Position numbers and translations under genes: made by a program. 28,556 nucleotides of DNA from CAZPMO01 sp964587515 (GTDB taxonomy: Bacteria; Pseudomonadota; Alphaproteobacteria; MPNO01), in the NCBI GenBank assembly GCA_964587515.1, contig CAZPMO010000045.1, forward strand, positions 1 through 28,556, in the 5' to 3' direction. Under the pieces are notes generated by a model. The model made no database searches. It had not been told where the DNA came from and was given only the letters and a program-made list of their open reading frames with translations. This document shows positions 15,931-23,685 of the stretch, one piece after another (position 1 is the stretch's first letter; each line of letters starts with the position of its first letter).

Positions 15931-16563
15931 TCAGTAGAGCGTGGTCTTGTAATTCTCCGCGATGCGTTTCTCGTGCGGCTCGAGATCCCCGCCCGGATCC
16001 TGCTGGTCGCGCGTGATGTTTCCCAGCGTCGGGAATTCCTTGCGCTCGATCGCGGTCTCCGGCTCCCACAGCTTCGAGCGCACGATCGCCTTGGCGCAGT
16101 GGAAGAACACTGTCTCGATCTCGACCACGATGCCGAAAGCCGGCGCCTTGCCGCGCACCTCCATGCCTGACAGCAGCCCGCCATCGCGGGTAACGCGCGC
16201 GCGGCCGTTGATCCGCAGTGTTTCCTCGACACCAGGCACCATGAACAATATCCCGACATCGGGATTAGCGATGACGTTGAGCATCGTGTCGGCGCGGCGG
16301 TTGCCGGGGCGTTCGGGGATCACGAGGGTGCGGTCGTCGAGCACCTTCACGAAACCCGGCGGGTCTCCGCGCGGGCTGACGTCCTGATGCCCTTCGGCGT
16401 CCGCCGTGCCGATGCACAGGAACGGCGAGAGTGAAATGAAGTGCCGCCCATGCTTGTCGAGCGCCGGGCGTTCCTTGTCGAGCACGAATTTCACGGGCTC
16501 GCCCAACGCATCGCGCAGTTCTCCAGCGTCGATGTCGGCGGTCAGCGTGGCGTCGTCCGGCAT
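15931..16563 (-). CDS. Pyridoxamine 5'-phosphate oxidase-family (PPOX) FMN-binding protein
   Basis: A 210-residue split-barrel flavoprotein. It has the family run RHFISLSPFLCIGTADAEGHQDVSPRGDPPGFV (key part SPFLCIGT then DVSPRGDPPGF), then PERPGNRRADTMLNVIANPDVGILFMVPG and RINGRARVT. This matches the PPOX subgroup of general FMN/F420 redox enzymes rather than PdxH itself. ATG at 16563 is chosen because GGGAG lies just upstream; the frame also allows a start at 16599. It is divergent from the MetE-core gene, with an 87-base shared region. The reaction is unknown; reduction of a double bond or a flavin-reductase role is possible. Confidence 0.86.
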   Translation of the reverse strand: MPDDATLTADIDAGELRDALGEPVKFVLDKERPALDKHGRHFISLSPFLCIGTADAEGHQDVSPRGDPPGFVKVLDDRTLVIPERPGNRRADTMLNVIANPDVGILFMVPGVEETLRINGRARVTRDGGLLSGMEVRGKAPAFGIVVEIETVFFHCAKAIVRSKLWEPETAIERKEFPTLGNITRDQQDPGGDLEPHEKRIAENYKTTLY

Positions 16564-16650
16564 GAGTTTTCTCCCGATGAATGAGTCCGCTTGAAGCATA
16601 GCAGAAACCCATGCACCCTTGTCGAGAAATCAATCAAAGGGAAGCAAGGC

Positions 16651-17667
16651 ATGGCGAACGCGGAACCGCGCATCAAGACTACCGTGGTGGGCTCATACCC
16701 GGTACCCGACTGGTTCGGGACGGCGCCGTCCGAACGCACCATCGCGGATGCGATCCAGGTGGTGATCCAGACCCAGGAGCTGGCCGGCATCGACGTGGTC
16801 GCCGATGGCGAATGCTATCGCTACGACCTCAGCCATCCCGAGACCAACGGCATGATCGAATATTTCACCCGCCCGCTCGGCGGCGTGCGCTCGGAGATCA
16901 CCTTTGAGGAACATGTCGGCTTCGAGCGCGACGCCGATGTAATGAAGTTTCGGTCCACGCCGGCCGGCGTGGTCGAGGGTCCGGTCACCAGCGGCGTGAT
17001 GAACCTCGCCGCCGCCTGCCGCCGCGGCCATGCGCTGACCACGCGCCCCTTCAAGTTCGCGCTGACCGGCCCGCACATGTTGGCCAAGACGCTGGTCGAC
17101 CATCATTACGGCGACCTGCCGGCGTTGACCCATGCGATCGCCGATGTATTGGCCGAACAGGTCGCGCGGCTGGATGCCGACATCGTTCAGATCGACGAGG
17201 CCAACCTGCCCGGCCATCCTGAAGAATGGGAATGGGCCGCGTCCGCCATCAACCGGGTGCTGGACGCGGTGAAAACCACGCCGGCGGTGCATCTCTGCTT
17301 CGGCAATTACGCCGGCCAGCAGCCGCAGCAGGGCACCTGGGCGCGGCTGATGGATTATCTGAACGCGCTGCATGTGGATCACATCGTGATGGAGAACGCC
17401 CACCGCCCGGCCGACGAGCTGGAAATCTTCCGCGAGCTGCGCCCGGAAATCGGCATGGGACTCGGCGTGCTCGACGTGAAGACCACGGTGGCTGAAAGCG
17501 CCGACGAGATCGCACGCGCCATCGAACGCACCGAGACCATCATGGGCGCCGGCCGGGTGAAATACATCCATCCCGATTGCGGCCTGTGGAACCACAAGCG
17601 CTACGTCGCCGACCGCAAACTCGCCGCCCTGAAAGCCGGCCGCGATCTGTTCGAGGGGCTCGGCTGA
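16651..17667 (+). CDS. Stand-alone MetE-core (cobalamin-independent methionine synthase C-terminal domain) protein
   Basis: Zinc-dependent thiol methyltransferase fold of 338 residues, about half the length of MetE because the N-terminal folate-binding half is absent. The zinc ligands are visible: His214 and Cys216 in VHLCFGN, Glu248 in VMENAHRP, Cys310 in HPDCGLW. VVGSYPVPDWF near the N-terminus and NLPGHPEEWEW fit the family. ATG at 16651 follows AAAGGGAAG at useful spacing. Known core-MetE proteins take methyl groups from corrinoid proteins or methylated small molecules, or act as MesD-like oxygen-dependent synthases; no MesX partner is visible here. Its place beside VanA-type oxygenases makes a catabolic methyl or thiol transfer role conceivable, but that is inference. 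Confidence 0.85.
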   Translation: MANAEPRIKTTVVGSYPVPDWFGTAPSERTIADAIQVVIQTQELAGIDVVADGECYRYDLSHPETNGMIEYFTRPLGGVRSEITFEEHVGFERDADVMKFRSTPAGVVEGPVTSGVMNLAAACRRGHALTTRPFKFALTGPHMLAKTLVDHHYGDLPALTHAIADVLAEQVARLDADIVQIDEANLPGHPEEWEWAASAINRVLDAVKTTPAVHLCFGNYAGQQPQQGTWARLMDYLNALHVDHIVMENAHRPADELEIFRELRPEIGMGLGVLDVKTTVAESADEIARAIERTETIMGAGRVKYIHPDCGLWNHKRYVADRKLAALKAGRDLFEGLG

Positions 17668-17671
17668 AGGC

Positions 17672-18658
17672 TTACACCCGCGCGCGTTCGCGGCTGGCGG
17701 GGTGGAACAGTTCTTCCGGGGTCAGGCGTCGGGCGGACAGGCCTTGTTCGAACGACCAGCGGGTCATGGCTTCCAGCGCGTCGCGGTTGTCAGCGAAGCC
17801 ATAGGGCCAGATATCGTCACCCATCAGCGCCTTCGCCTCGTCCAGCGCGGCGGTGTGGAACGGGTTCGAGACCTTCAATGCCGTGACGTCGTCGAGTTCC
17901 GCCACGCAAAGGTTCTTGGCCTTGAGGAACGCCTTATAGAGGCTCGAGGTCAGCCACGGGTGCGCTTCGGCCAGCGATTCGCGCACCGCCAGCACATGCA
18001 TGATCGGGAAGAACCCGGTGCGGCGGTAGTAATCGGCTTCGGCCGCGCGGTAATCGGTGAACAGGCGGCGCACCTTGTCGCCGTCGAAGCAGGACGGCGC
18101 GCGGGCCGTCATCAGGGCCGGCAGATCACCGGCGGCCAGCATTTCCGACAACGCCCGGTCGGCCGGAATCGGCGTCACCTCGATTTCCGGCGGCAGGTTC
18201 AACGCAAACTTCCCATAACGCCCCGGCTGCTCAAGCCCGCCGGTGCGCCAAGCGATGTCGGACGCCTGGACGCCATGATCGTCGGCCAGCATGCCGCGCA
18301 CCCACAACGCCGCGGTCATGGAATAGACCGGCACGCCGACCTCCCTGCCCTTCAGGTCCGCGGGACCCTCGATGCCCGCGTCGGCGCGGACATAGATGGA
18401 CGAATGGCGGAACATGCGGGACGTGAATACCGGGATCGCGATATAGGGAATCTCGCCGCGCGAGCGCCCGATCATGTAGTTCGACAGCGACACCTCGGCC
18501 ACGTCGAACTCGTGATTGGTGAAGGTGCGGTAGGAGCCCTCCTCGATGGTGATCGGCAGGTAATTGACATCGCAGCCCTCGACGGCGACGCGCCCGTCGA
18601 TGACCGGACGCACCCGGTCGTAATCCCCGGTCGCGATGGTCAGCGGAAGCAGGCTCAT
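17672..18658 (-). CDS. 4,5-dihydroxyphthalate decarboxylase-like protein (periplasmic-binding-protein fold)
   Basis: A 328-residue protein without a signal peptide. It shows the family opening LPLTIATGDYDRVRPVIDGRVAVEG, then FDVAEVSLSNYMIGRSRGE, AIPVFTSRMFRHSSIYVR and LKGREVGVPVYSMTAALWVRGML (described by these separate motifs). This pattern is that of Pht5-like 4,5-dihydroxyphthalate decarboxylases, which share the fold of ABC-transporter binding proteins. Pht5 converts 4,5-dihydroxyphthalate to protocatechuate. Homologues are often mis-specified, so the substrate is unproved. It follows the cyclase gene by four bases in the same direction and is almost surely cotranscribed with it. Convergent with the MetE-core gene, four bases apart. 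Confidence 0.82.
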   Translation of the reverse strand: MSLLPLTIATGDYDRVRPVIDGRVAVEGCDVNYLPITIEEGSYRTFTNHEFDVAEVSLSNYMIGRSRGEIPYIAIPVFTSRMFRHSSIYVRADAGIEGPADLKGREVGVPVYSMTAALWVRGMLADDHGVQASDIAWRTGGLEQPGRYGKFALNLPPEIEVTPIPADRALSEMLAAGDLPALMTARAPSCFDGDKVRRLFTDYRAAEADYYRRTGFFPIMHVLAVRESLAEAHPWLTSSLYKAFLKAKNLCVAELDDVTALKVSNPFHTAALDEAKALMGDDIWPYGFADNRDALEAMTRWSFEQGLSARRLTPEELFHPASRERARV

Positions 18659-18662
18659 CAGG

Positions 18663-19439
18663 CTACTCGTCGAACATGGCGACGGCGCGGGTCCAGCCGG
18701 CCGAGGCGTTTTTGATCTTCACCGGGAAGCACGACACCATGAACCCGGTGGCCGGCAAGGCGTCCAGATTGCCCAGCTTCTCGATCTGGCAGTAGCCGCA
18801 CTCCATGCCCGCCTTGTGACCCTCCCAGATGATGGAGGGATCGCGGGTTTCCTCCCAGCGCGCCTTGGTGTGGATGAACGGCGCGTCCCAGCTCCACGCA
18901 TCGGTGCCGACCACGCGAACGCCGCGCTCGGTGAACCACAGCGTCGCCTCCCTGCCGAAGCCACAACCGCGCGAGACATAGTCGTCATGGCCATAGCGCG
19001 CGCCGGCGGCCGTGTTGGCGAGGATGATATCGAGCGGCGCCAGCCTATGGCCAATGCGGTCGAGCTCGGCCTCGATATCCGCCGGTCTCACCACATAGCC
19101 GTCGTCCAAATGCCGGAAGTCGAGCTTCACGCCCGGCTGGTGGAACCATTCGAGCGGCACCTCGTCGATGGCGATGGCGCGCTCGCCGCCGTCCATGGTC
19201 GAGTGGTAATGCCAGGGCGCGTCCACATGAGTGCCGTTATGGGTCGAGATATGCACATTCTCGATGGCCCAGCCCTCCGAACCTGGCAGATCCTCCGGCT
19301 TCAACCCGGGAAAGAACGAACACACGTTGCCCGCCGTCTCGCCATGGGTCTGGTATTCGATCTCCGGAATCATGATCGGCGGATCGGCGGTAATCGACGG
19401 ATCTAGCGTCACCGAGATATCGACGAATCTTCGGGCCAT
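18663..19439 (-). CDS. Cyclase-family (kynurenine formamidase-like) metal-dependent hydrolase
   Basis: A 258-residue hydrolase. The family metal site HxGTHxDAPxH is present as STHNGTHVDAPWHYH (His67, His71, Asp73, His77). The family includes arylformamidases, isatin hydrolases and other ring-opening or amide-cleaving enzymes that use Mn or Zn. RFVDISVTLDPSI is the usual N-terminus. ATG at 19439 is chosen because GGAGAGGAA lies just upstream; the frame extends to 19484. It is the first gene of a two-gene operon with the decarboxylase-like gene and is divergent from the first Rieske oxygenase, so it may act on an intermediate of the same pathway. Confidence 0.86.
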   Translation of the reverse strand: MARRFVDISVTLDPSITADPPIMIPEIEYQTHGETAGNVCSFFPGLKPEDLPGSEGWAIENVHISTHNGTHVDAPWHYHSTMDGGERAIAIDEVPLEWFHQPGVKLDFRHLDDGYVVRPADIEAELDRIGHRLAPLDIILANTAAGARYGHDDYVSRGCGFGREATLWFTERGVRVVGTDAWSWDAPFIHTKARWEETRDPSIIWEGHKAGMECGYCQIEKLGNLDALPATGFMVSCFPVKIKNASAGWTRAVAMFDE

Positions 19440-19537
19440 GATGGGTTCCTCTCCATGCGCCTGCCGGGACACGAAGCCTAGCAAGAGAGGGTTATCATGG
19501 GTACGGAAAACATGGATTTCACGCGCCGTCCGACTTT

Positions 19538-19550
19538 ACAATAGAATTGT
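19538..19550. promoter_or_regulatory. Possible operator between cyclase and Rieske genes
   Basis: ACAAT-AGA-ATTGT is a 13-base inverted repeat in the 132-base divergent region. It overlaps TACAAT (19537-19542), a candidate -10 for the Rieske gene, although no convincing -35 is visible. It could bind a dimeric repressor controlling the divergent operons. Weak call based only on symmetry and position. Confidence 0.3.
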
Positions 19551-19571
19551 GGCGGATGAGGGAGTTGAATT

Positions 19572-20711
19572 ATGGCTGACGAAATGACGCCCATGACGGT
19601 TGGTGACGGACTTGACGAGACGCGGGCGCCGGTGACGCAGGCGCGGCATGCGCCGGGGTATGTCTATGCCTCGTCCGAGATGTTCGAGCTCGAGAAGGAG
19701 CGTATCTTCCTCAAGGACTGGCTGTGCATGGGGCGGGCAGATGAATTCCCCGAAATTGGCGATTACGCCGCGTTGCGCGTGCTCGACGAGCCCATCGTCA
19801 TCGCCCGCGGCGAGGACGGGGCGCTGCACGCCTATTCGAACATCTGCCGCCATCGCGGCGCCGAGGTCGCGACCGGCGCTGGCAATACGCGCCAGTTCAC
19901 CTGCCCCTATCATGGCTGGAGCTACGATCTCGCCGGTCAGCTCACCGGCGCCCATTACATGACGGAGTCCGCGGGATTCGATCTGGCGTCATGCCGCCTG
20001 CGGCCGATCAGGATCGGCGAGTGGGCGGGCTGGATATTCATCAATTTCGACGACGACGCCAAGCTGCTGGCCGAGCACGTCGCCGCGTTCGAGGGCGATT
20101 TCGACTTCCTGCACATGGAACGCTGCGGGCTCGCCGACAAGATGGTGCTGGAGTTCGACTGCAACTGGAAGCTGCTGGTCGAGAACATCATCGACATCTA
20201 TCACTTCGGCGTCCTGCACCCGACCACGGTGGGTCGCAACATCGCCACCGAGGGCGACCCGGTCGAGGCGCGACCGCACGGCGGCTACTTCGCGCTGTTC
20301 AACACGGGCACCCAGACCAAGAGCGGCGAGCCGTTGTTCGGCCGCATGCCGTGGCTCGAAGACCAGCCGGCCGGATTGTCGGTCACCGGCCTGCTGCCGC
20401 CCAACATGACCCTGTTCGCCCATGTGGACGACATTCACCCCATCGTCACCTGGCCGATCGGACCCAATAAAAGCCGCATCGCCATTTATATTTTGATGCC
20501 GCACGAGTTCTTCGGACGGGAGAACTTCAAGGAAAAGGTCGCCGACTACGCGGCCACCAACCGCCAGATCCTCGAAGAAGACCGCACCATGATCGAATCG
20601 CTGCAAAAAGCGGTGGCCTCCAAACGATTCGAACCCGGCCCTATGTCGCACCTCGAGCACGGCGTCCACCACGTCATCAACGCCAACCTCGACCGTGTGT
20701 TCGGAGCCTGA
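19572..20711 (+). CDS. Rieske aromatic ring-hydroxylating oxygenase, alpha-subunit type
   Basis: A 379-residue oxygenase component. The N-terminal Rieske [2Fe-2S] motif is Cys92, His94, Cys111, His114 (CRH and CPYHGWSYD). The catalytic domain has NWKLLVENIIDIYHFGVLH with Fe(II) ligands His211 and His216, and Asp337 in LEEDRTMIE as the likely third ligand. Asp208 is the expected electron-bridge residue between centres. This is the RHO alpha type (as in phthalate, salicylate or choline/carnitine-like oxygenases). Start ATG follows GAGGGAG. Rieske 2 and a thiolase follow in the same direction, so cotranscription is possible. No reductase or beta subunit is next to it, so redox partners must be encoded elsewhere. 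Confidence 0.92.
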   Translation: MADEMTPMTVGDGLDETRAPVTQARHAPGYVYASSEMFELEKERIFLKDWLCMGRADEFPEIGDYAALRVLDEPIVIARGEDGALHAYSNICRHRGAEVATGAGNTRQFTCPYHGWSYDLAGQLTGAHYMTESAGFDLASCRLRPIRIGEWAGWIFINFDDDAKLLAEHVAAFEGDFDFLHMERCGLADKMVLEFDCNWKLLVENIIDIYHFGVLHPTTVGRNIATEGDPVEARPHGGYFALFNTGTQTKSGEPLFGRMPWLEDQPAGLSVTGLLPPNMTLFAHVDDIHPIVTWPIGPNKSRIAIYILMPHEFFGRENFKEKVADYAATNRQILEEDRTMIESLQKAVASKRFEPGPMSHLEHGVHHVINANLDRVFGA

Positions 20712-20796
20712 GCCCTGTCTATTGCCATGACGATCCGGAACGCATAGCGTATTCGCCGCGACCATCGGTCGGATTAATTTACGGGAGGGCGTCCAT

Positions 20797-21867
20797 ATGA
20801 CCGCCGACAAAGCCAATTCGCCGTTCGTGCGTAACGCGTGGTACATCGCCGCCTGGGCCGACGAACTCGACGACGGCTTGCTGGGCAGGAAAATCATGAA
20901 CCAGCCCATGGTGATCTTCCGCGACGCCGACGGCAAGGTGGGCGCGCTGGAAGACCGGTGCTGTCATCGCGGCGCTCCGTTGACCCACGGCGATATTATC
21001 CCCGAAGGTCTCCAGTGCGGCTATCACGGGCTGATCTTCGATACCACGGGCGCGTGCGTCGAGGTCCCCGGACAGGACAACGTGCCACAGAAGGCGCGCG
21101 TCAAAAGCTTTCCCGTCGTGGAACGCAATCAGATCATCTGGATCTGGATGGGCGATGCTTCAATGGCCGACGAAAACCGGATCGTCGACTGGTCCTATCA
21201 CGACCAGCCCGACAAGTGGCCGCACTGCAAGGAAACGTTCCAGATCAAATCCAACTACATGCTGATGATCGACAATCTGATGGATTTGAGCCATTTGGGC
21301 TACCTCCACACCAAGACAATCGGCGGCAACGCCAGGGCCCACGTCACGGCCGAAACGGAATCCAAGCCAACCGCGACCGGCGCCACGCTCGATCGCTGGA
21401 TGATGGATTGCAAGCCGCCGCCTACCTTCGTCAAGGGCGTCGGATTCAAAGGCAATGTCGATCGCTGGCAGGAATTTGAATATGTCGCGCCTTCCATCGT
21501 TCTGCAATGGTCGGGCGCGCTCGACGTCGGCAAGGGCGCGCTGGAGAACCGCGATCAGGAAGGTCTTCACTTCCGGCTCATCCACTGCGCGACGCCGGAG
21601 ACCGAAACAAGCTTCCATTATTTCTGGTCGGCCTCGAACGGCTACCGCCAGGATGATCCGCAGGCGACACTGGACATGTACAACGAGATTCATCCCACCT
21701 TCCTCGAGGACAAGTCGATCATGGAGGCCCAGCAGGAGCGTATCGACCTGGACCCCGACCGTGAACTGGTCGGAATCCACGCGGACAGCGCCCTTGCCCT
21801 GGCCCGCATCGCGCTGGGCAGGATGATCGAGAAGGAACAGACCCAGGTCTCGCAGGCCGCCGAATAG
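20797..21867 (+). CDS. Rieske oxygenase, vanillate O-demethylase (VanA)-like
   Basis: A 356-residue monocomponent-type oxygenase. Rieske ligands are Cys55, His57, Cys74 and His77 (RCCHRGAPL and CGYHG). The mononuclear iron site is NLMDLSHLGYLH with His166 and His171, plus Asp305 in TFLEDKSIME. Asp163 is the bridging residue. The DRCCHRGAPL and DNLMDLSHLG patterns match VanA/phenoxybenzoate-type enzymes that O-demethylate or hydroxylate aromatic acids using a separate VanB-like reductase. That reductase is not in the window. Start ATG at 20797 follows GGGAGGG. It is flanked by the first Rieske oxygenase (85-base gap) and the thiolase (52-base gap). Confidence 0.92.
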   Translation: MTADKANSPFVRNAWYIAAWADELDDGLLGRKIMNQPMVIFRDADGKVGALEDRCCHRGAPLTHGDIIPEGLQCGYHGLIFDTTGACVEVPGQDNVPQKARVKSFPVVERNQIIWIWMGDASMADENRIVDWSYHDQPDKWPHCKETFQIKSNYMLMIDNLMDLSHLGYLHTKTIGGNARAHVTAETESKPTATGATLDRWMMDCKPPPTFVKGVGFKGNVDRWQEFEYVAPSIVLQWSGALDVGKGALENRDQEGLHFRLIHCATPETETSFHYFWSASNGYRQDDPQATLDMYNEIHPTFLEDKSIMEAQQERIDLDPDRELVGIHADSALALARIALGRMIEKEQTQVSQAAE

Positions 21868-21919
21868 GCCGTCGTCGGATCTGCCCGGCGAGCCAGAGAA
21901 TCCAAGAAGGGGGGCCGAT

Positions 21920-23083
21920 ATGACCGGCTGCATCGTGGGCTGGGCCCATACCAAGTTCGGCAAACATGAAGGCGTCGACATCGAATCGCTGATCTGCGAA
22001 GTCGCCGTCGGCGCGCTGGAAGATGCCGGCGTCGCGCCCGCCGATGTGGACGAGATCTATCTCGGGCTGTTCAACGGAGGTTTCGTGAAGCAAGACTTCC
22101 CCGCCTCGCTGGTCCTGCAGGCCCACGACGATCTGCGCTTCAAGCCGGCGACGCGGGTCGAGAACGCGTGCGCGACGGGCTCGGCGGCAATCTATCAGGG
22201 ACTGAATGCGATCGACGCGAAGAAGGCCCGCATCGTCCTGGTGGTCGGCGTCGAGAAGATGACCGAGCTTGCCGGCGCGGCCATCGGCGAGGTCCTGACC
22301 AAGGCGAGCTACCTTAAGGAAGAGGACGAGAATTCAAGCTTCGCCGATATTTTCGCACGCATCGCCGAGCGCTATTTCCAGAAATACGGCGACCAGTCCG
22401 ACGCGCTGGCCCGAATCGCCGCCAAGAACCACCGCAACGGTTCGATCAACACGCTGGCCCACTTCCAAAAGGATCTCGGCTATGATTTCTGCCGCGAGGT
22501 CTCGGACAAGAACCCTGTCATCTCGGGGCCGCTGAAACGGACCGATTGTTCGCCGGTAACCGACGGCGCCGCGGCGCTGGTGCTGACGGACGTGGATATC
22601 GCGCTTGGCATGGACAAGGCGATCATCTTCCGCGCCGCCGAGCACGTGAACGAGTTCCTGCCCATGTCGAAGCGCGACGTGACGCGGTTTTCCGGTGCGG
22701 AACACGCCTGGAAGAAAGCATTCGAGGCCAGCGGCATGGCTCTCGACGATCTCGATTTCATGGAAGTGCACGACTGCTTCACCATCGCCGAGCTGGTGGT
22801 CTATGAAGCGATCGGCTTGGCGCCGCACGGTCAGGGCGCGCGCGCCATCCTCGAAGGCTGGACCGAGAAGGACGGCAAGCTGCCGATCAACCCGTCGGGC
22901 GGGCTCAAGTCCAAGGGCCATCCCATTGGCGCAACCGGGGTTTCAATGCATGTGATGAGCGCGATGCAGCTTCACGGCTCGGCCGGCGCGATCCAGCTCC
23001 CCTGCGTCAAGGCGGCCGGCGTATTCAACATGGGCGGCTCGGCCGTCGCCAACTACGCCTCGATCCTGGAGCCGCTAAGGTAA
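21920..23083 (+). CDS. SCP2/lipid-transfer-type thiolase (acetyl-CoA acetyltransferase family)
   Basis: A 387-residue thiolase. The nucleophile is Cys84 in ENACATGSAA, His334 lies in GGLKSKGHPIGATG, and the HDCF motif is at 284-287 (EVHDCF). The HDCF box with its Cys marks SCP2-type thiolases rather than classic FadA. GVFNMGGSAVANY closes the protein. It may cleave a beta-ketoacyl-CoA or act as a non-canonical C-C bond enzyme. ATG at 21920 follows AAGAAGGGGGG. It follows two Rieske oxygenases in the same direction, which suggests a side-chain or ring-derived acyl-CoA is thiolysed at the end of this pathway. Ten bases separate it from the convergent DUF302 gene. Confidence 0.9.
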   Translation: MTGCIVGWAHTKFGKHEGVDIESLICEVAVGALEDAGVAPADVDEIYLGLFNGGFVKQDFPASLVLQAHDDLRFKPATRVENACATGSAAIYQGLNAIDAKKARIVLVVGVEKMTELAGAAIGEVLTKASYLKEEDENSSFADIFARIAERYFQKYGDQSDALARIAAKNHRNGSINTLAHFQKDLGYDFCREVSDKNPVISGPLKRTDCSPVTDGAAALVLTDVDIALGMDKAIIFRAAEHVNEFLPMSKRDVTRFSGAEHAWKKAFEASGMALDDLDFMEVHDCFTIAELVVYEAIGLAPHGQGARAILEGWTEKDGKLPINPSGGLKSKGHPIGATGVSMHVMSAMQLHGSAGAIQLPCVKAAGVFNMGGSAVANYASILEPLR

Positions 23084-23093
23084 GACGCCGGCC

Positions 23094-23560
23094 CTATTTC
23101 GTGGCTTCGTCGGTGATGACGCCGAGCCCTTTGTTGAGCTTTGCCGTTACCTTCGGATTGAACGCCGCGTCGTGCCGAACGTAGAGCGTCTTGTGCAGGT
23201 AAGTTCCTGTGTTGTAGCTCAGCCATGTCTTGCCGGCCTTGTCGTTCCACACCAGCATCTTAGGGGAAGGTCGATGGCGAGACGGGGTTCGCGGATAAAA
23301 TTTGGCGTGCCCAGCTTGGGATTGCCGAACACCAGAACGGTGGAAAACGGCATTTTCAGTCCCTTGGACTTGGCCGCCGCCGCGTGATCGAGCTTCGCGA
23401 AGATGGTGAAGCCGCGTTTGGTGAGGGCTTTCGCGAGGCGGTCGAGCGTCGCCCCGGCGGAATGGGCGCTGGACTTGGTTACAAGCCCGTTTCCTGCAAC
23501 GGCCGCCGTGGCCGGGATCAGGAACAGAATGCCGAGCAGTGCGATGATGCGCAGTTTCAT
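23094..23560 (-). pseudogene. DUF302-domain exported protein with an apparent one-base frameshift
   Basis: ATG at 23560 follows GGGAGGACC and opens a signal peptide (MKLRIIALLGILFLIPATAA then VAG). Mature sequence GLVTKSSAHSAGATLDRLAK, then FTIFAKLDHAAAAK, TVLVFGNPKLGTP and AIDLPL fits DUF302. At 23256-23269 the frame changes: CTTCCCCTAAGATG needs one more base to continue as KMLVWNDKAGKTWLSYNTGTYL and on to the stop at 23094. Repaired, it is about 155 residues, the normal size. The function of DUF302 proteins is unknown. The defect may be an assembly error, since the C-terminal half is fully conserved in the other frame. Confidence 0.78.
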
Positions 23561-23685
23561 GACTGTTGGTCCTCCCATGAGATTTTGACGGCTCAATAAT
23601 CAATGCTAGCGCAGGTGCGCTTTCGAGCAAATCACAACTGTGCTAGCGTCATCGTTCATCGTGGGAAATTCGCTGGGAGAGAACG

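Noticed and set aside
16651..17667. MesD-MesX folate-independent methionine synthase pair
   Set aside because: The MetE-core protein has MesD-like size, but neither neighbour (PPOX or Pht5-like) looks like MesX, so the pairing is unsupported.
16693..18715. Antisense frames over the MetE-core and decarboxylase-like genes
   Set aside because: Shadow frames, with real domains on the other strand.
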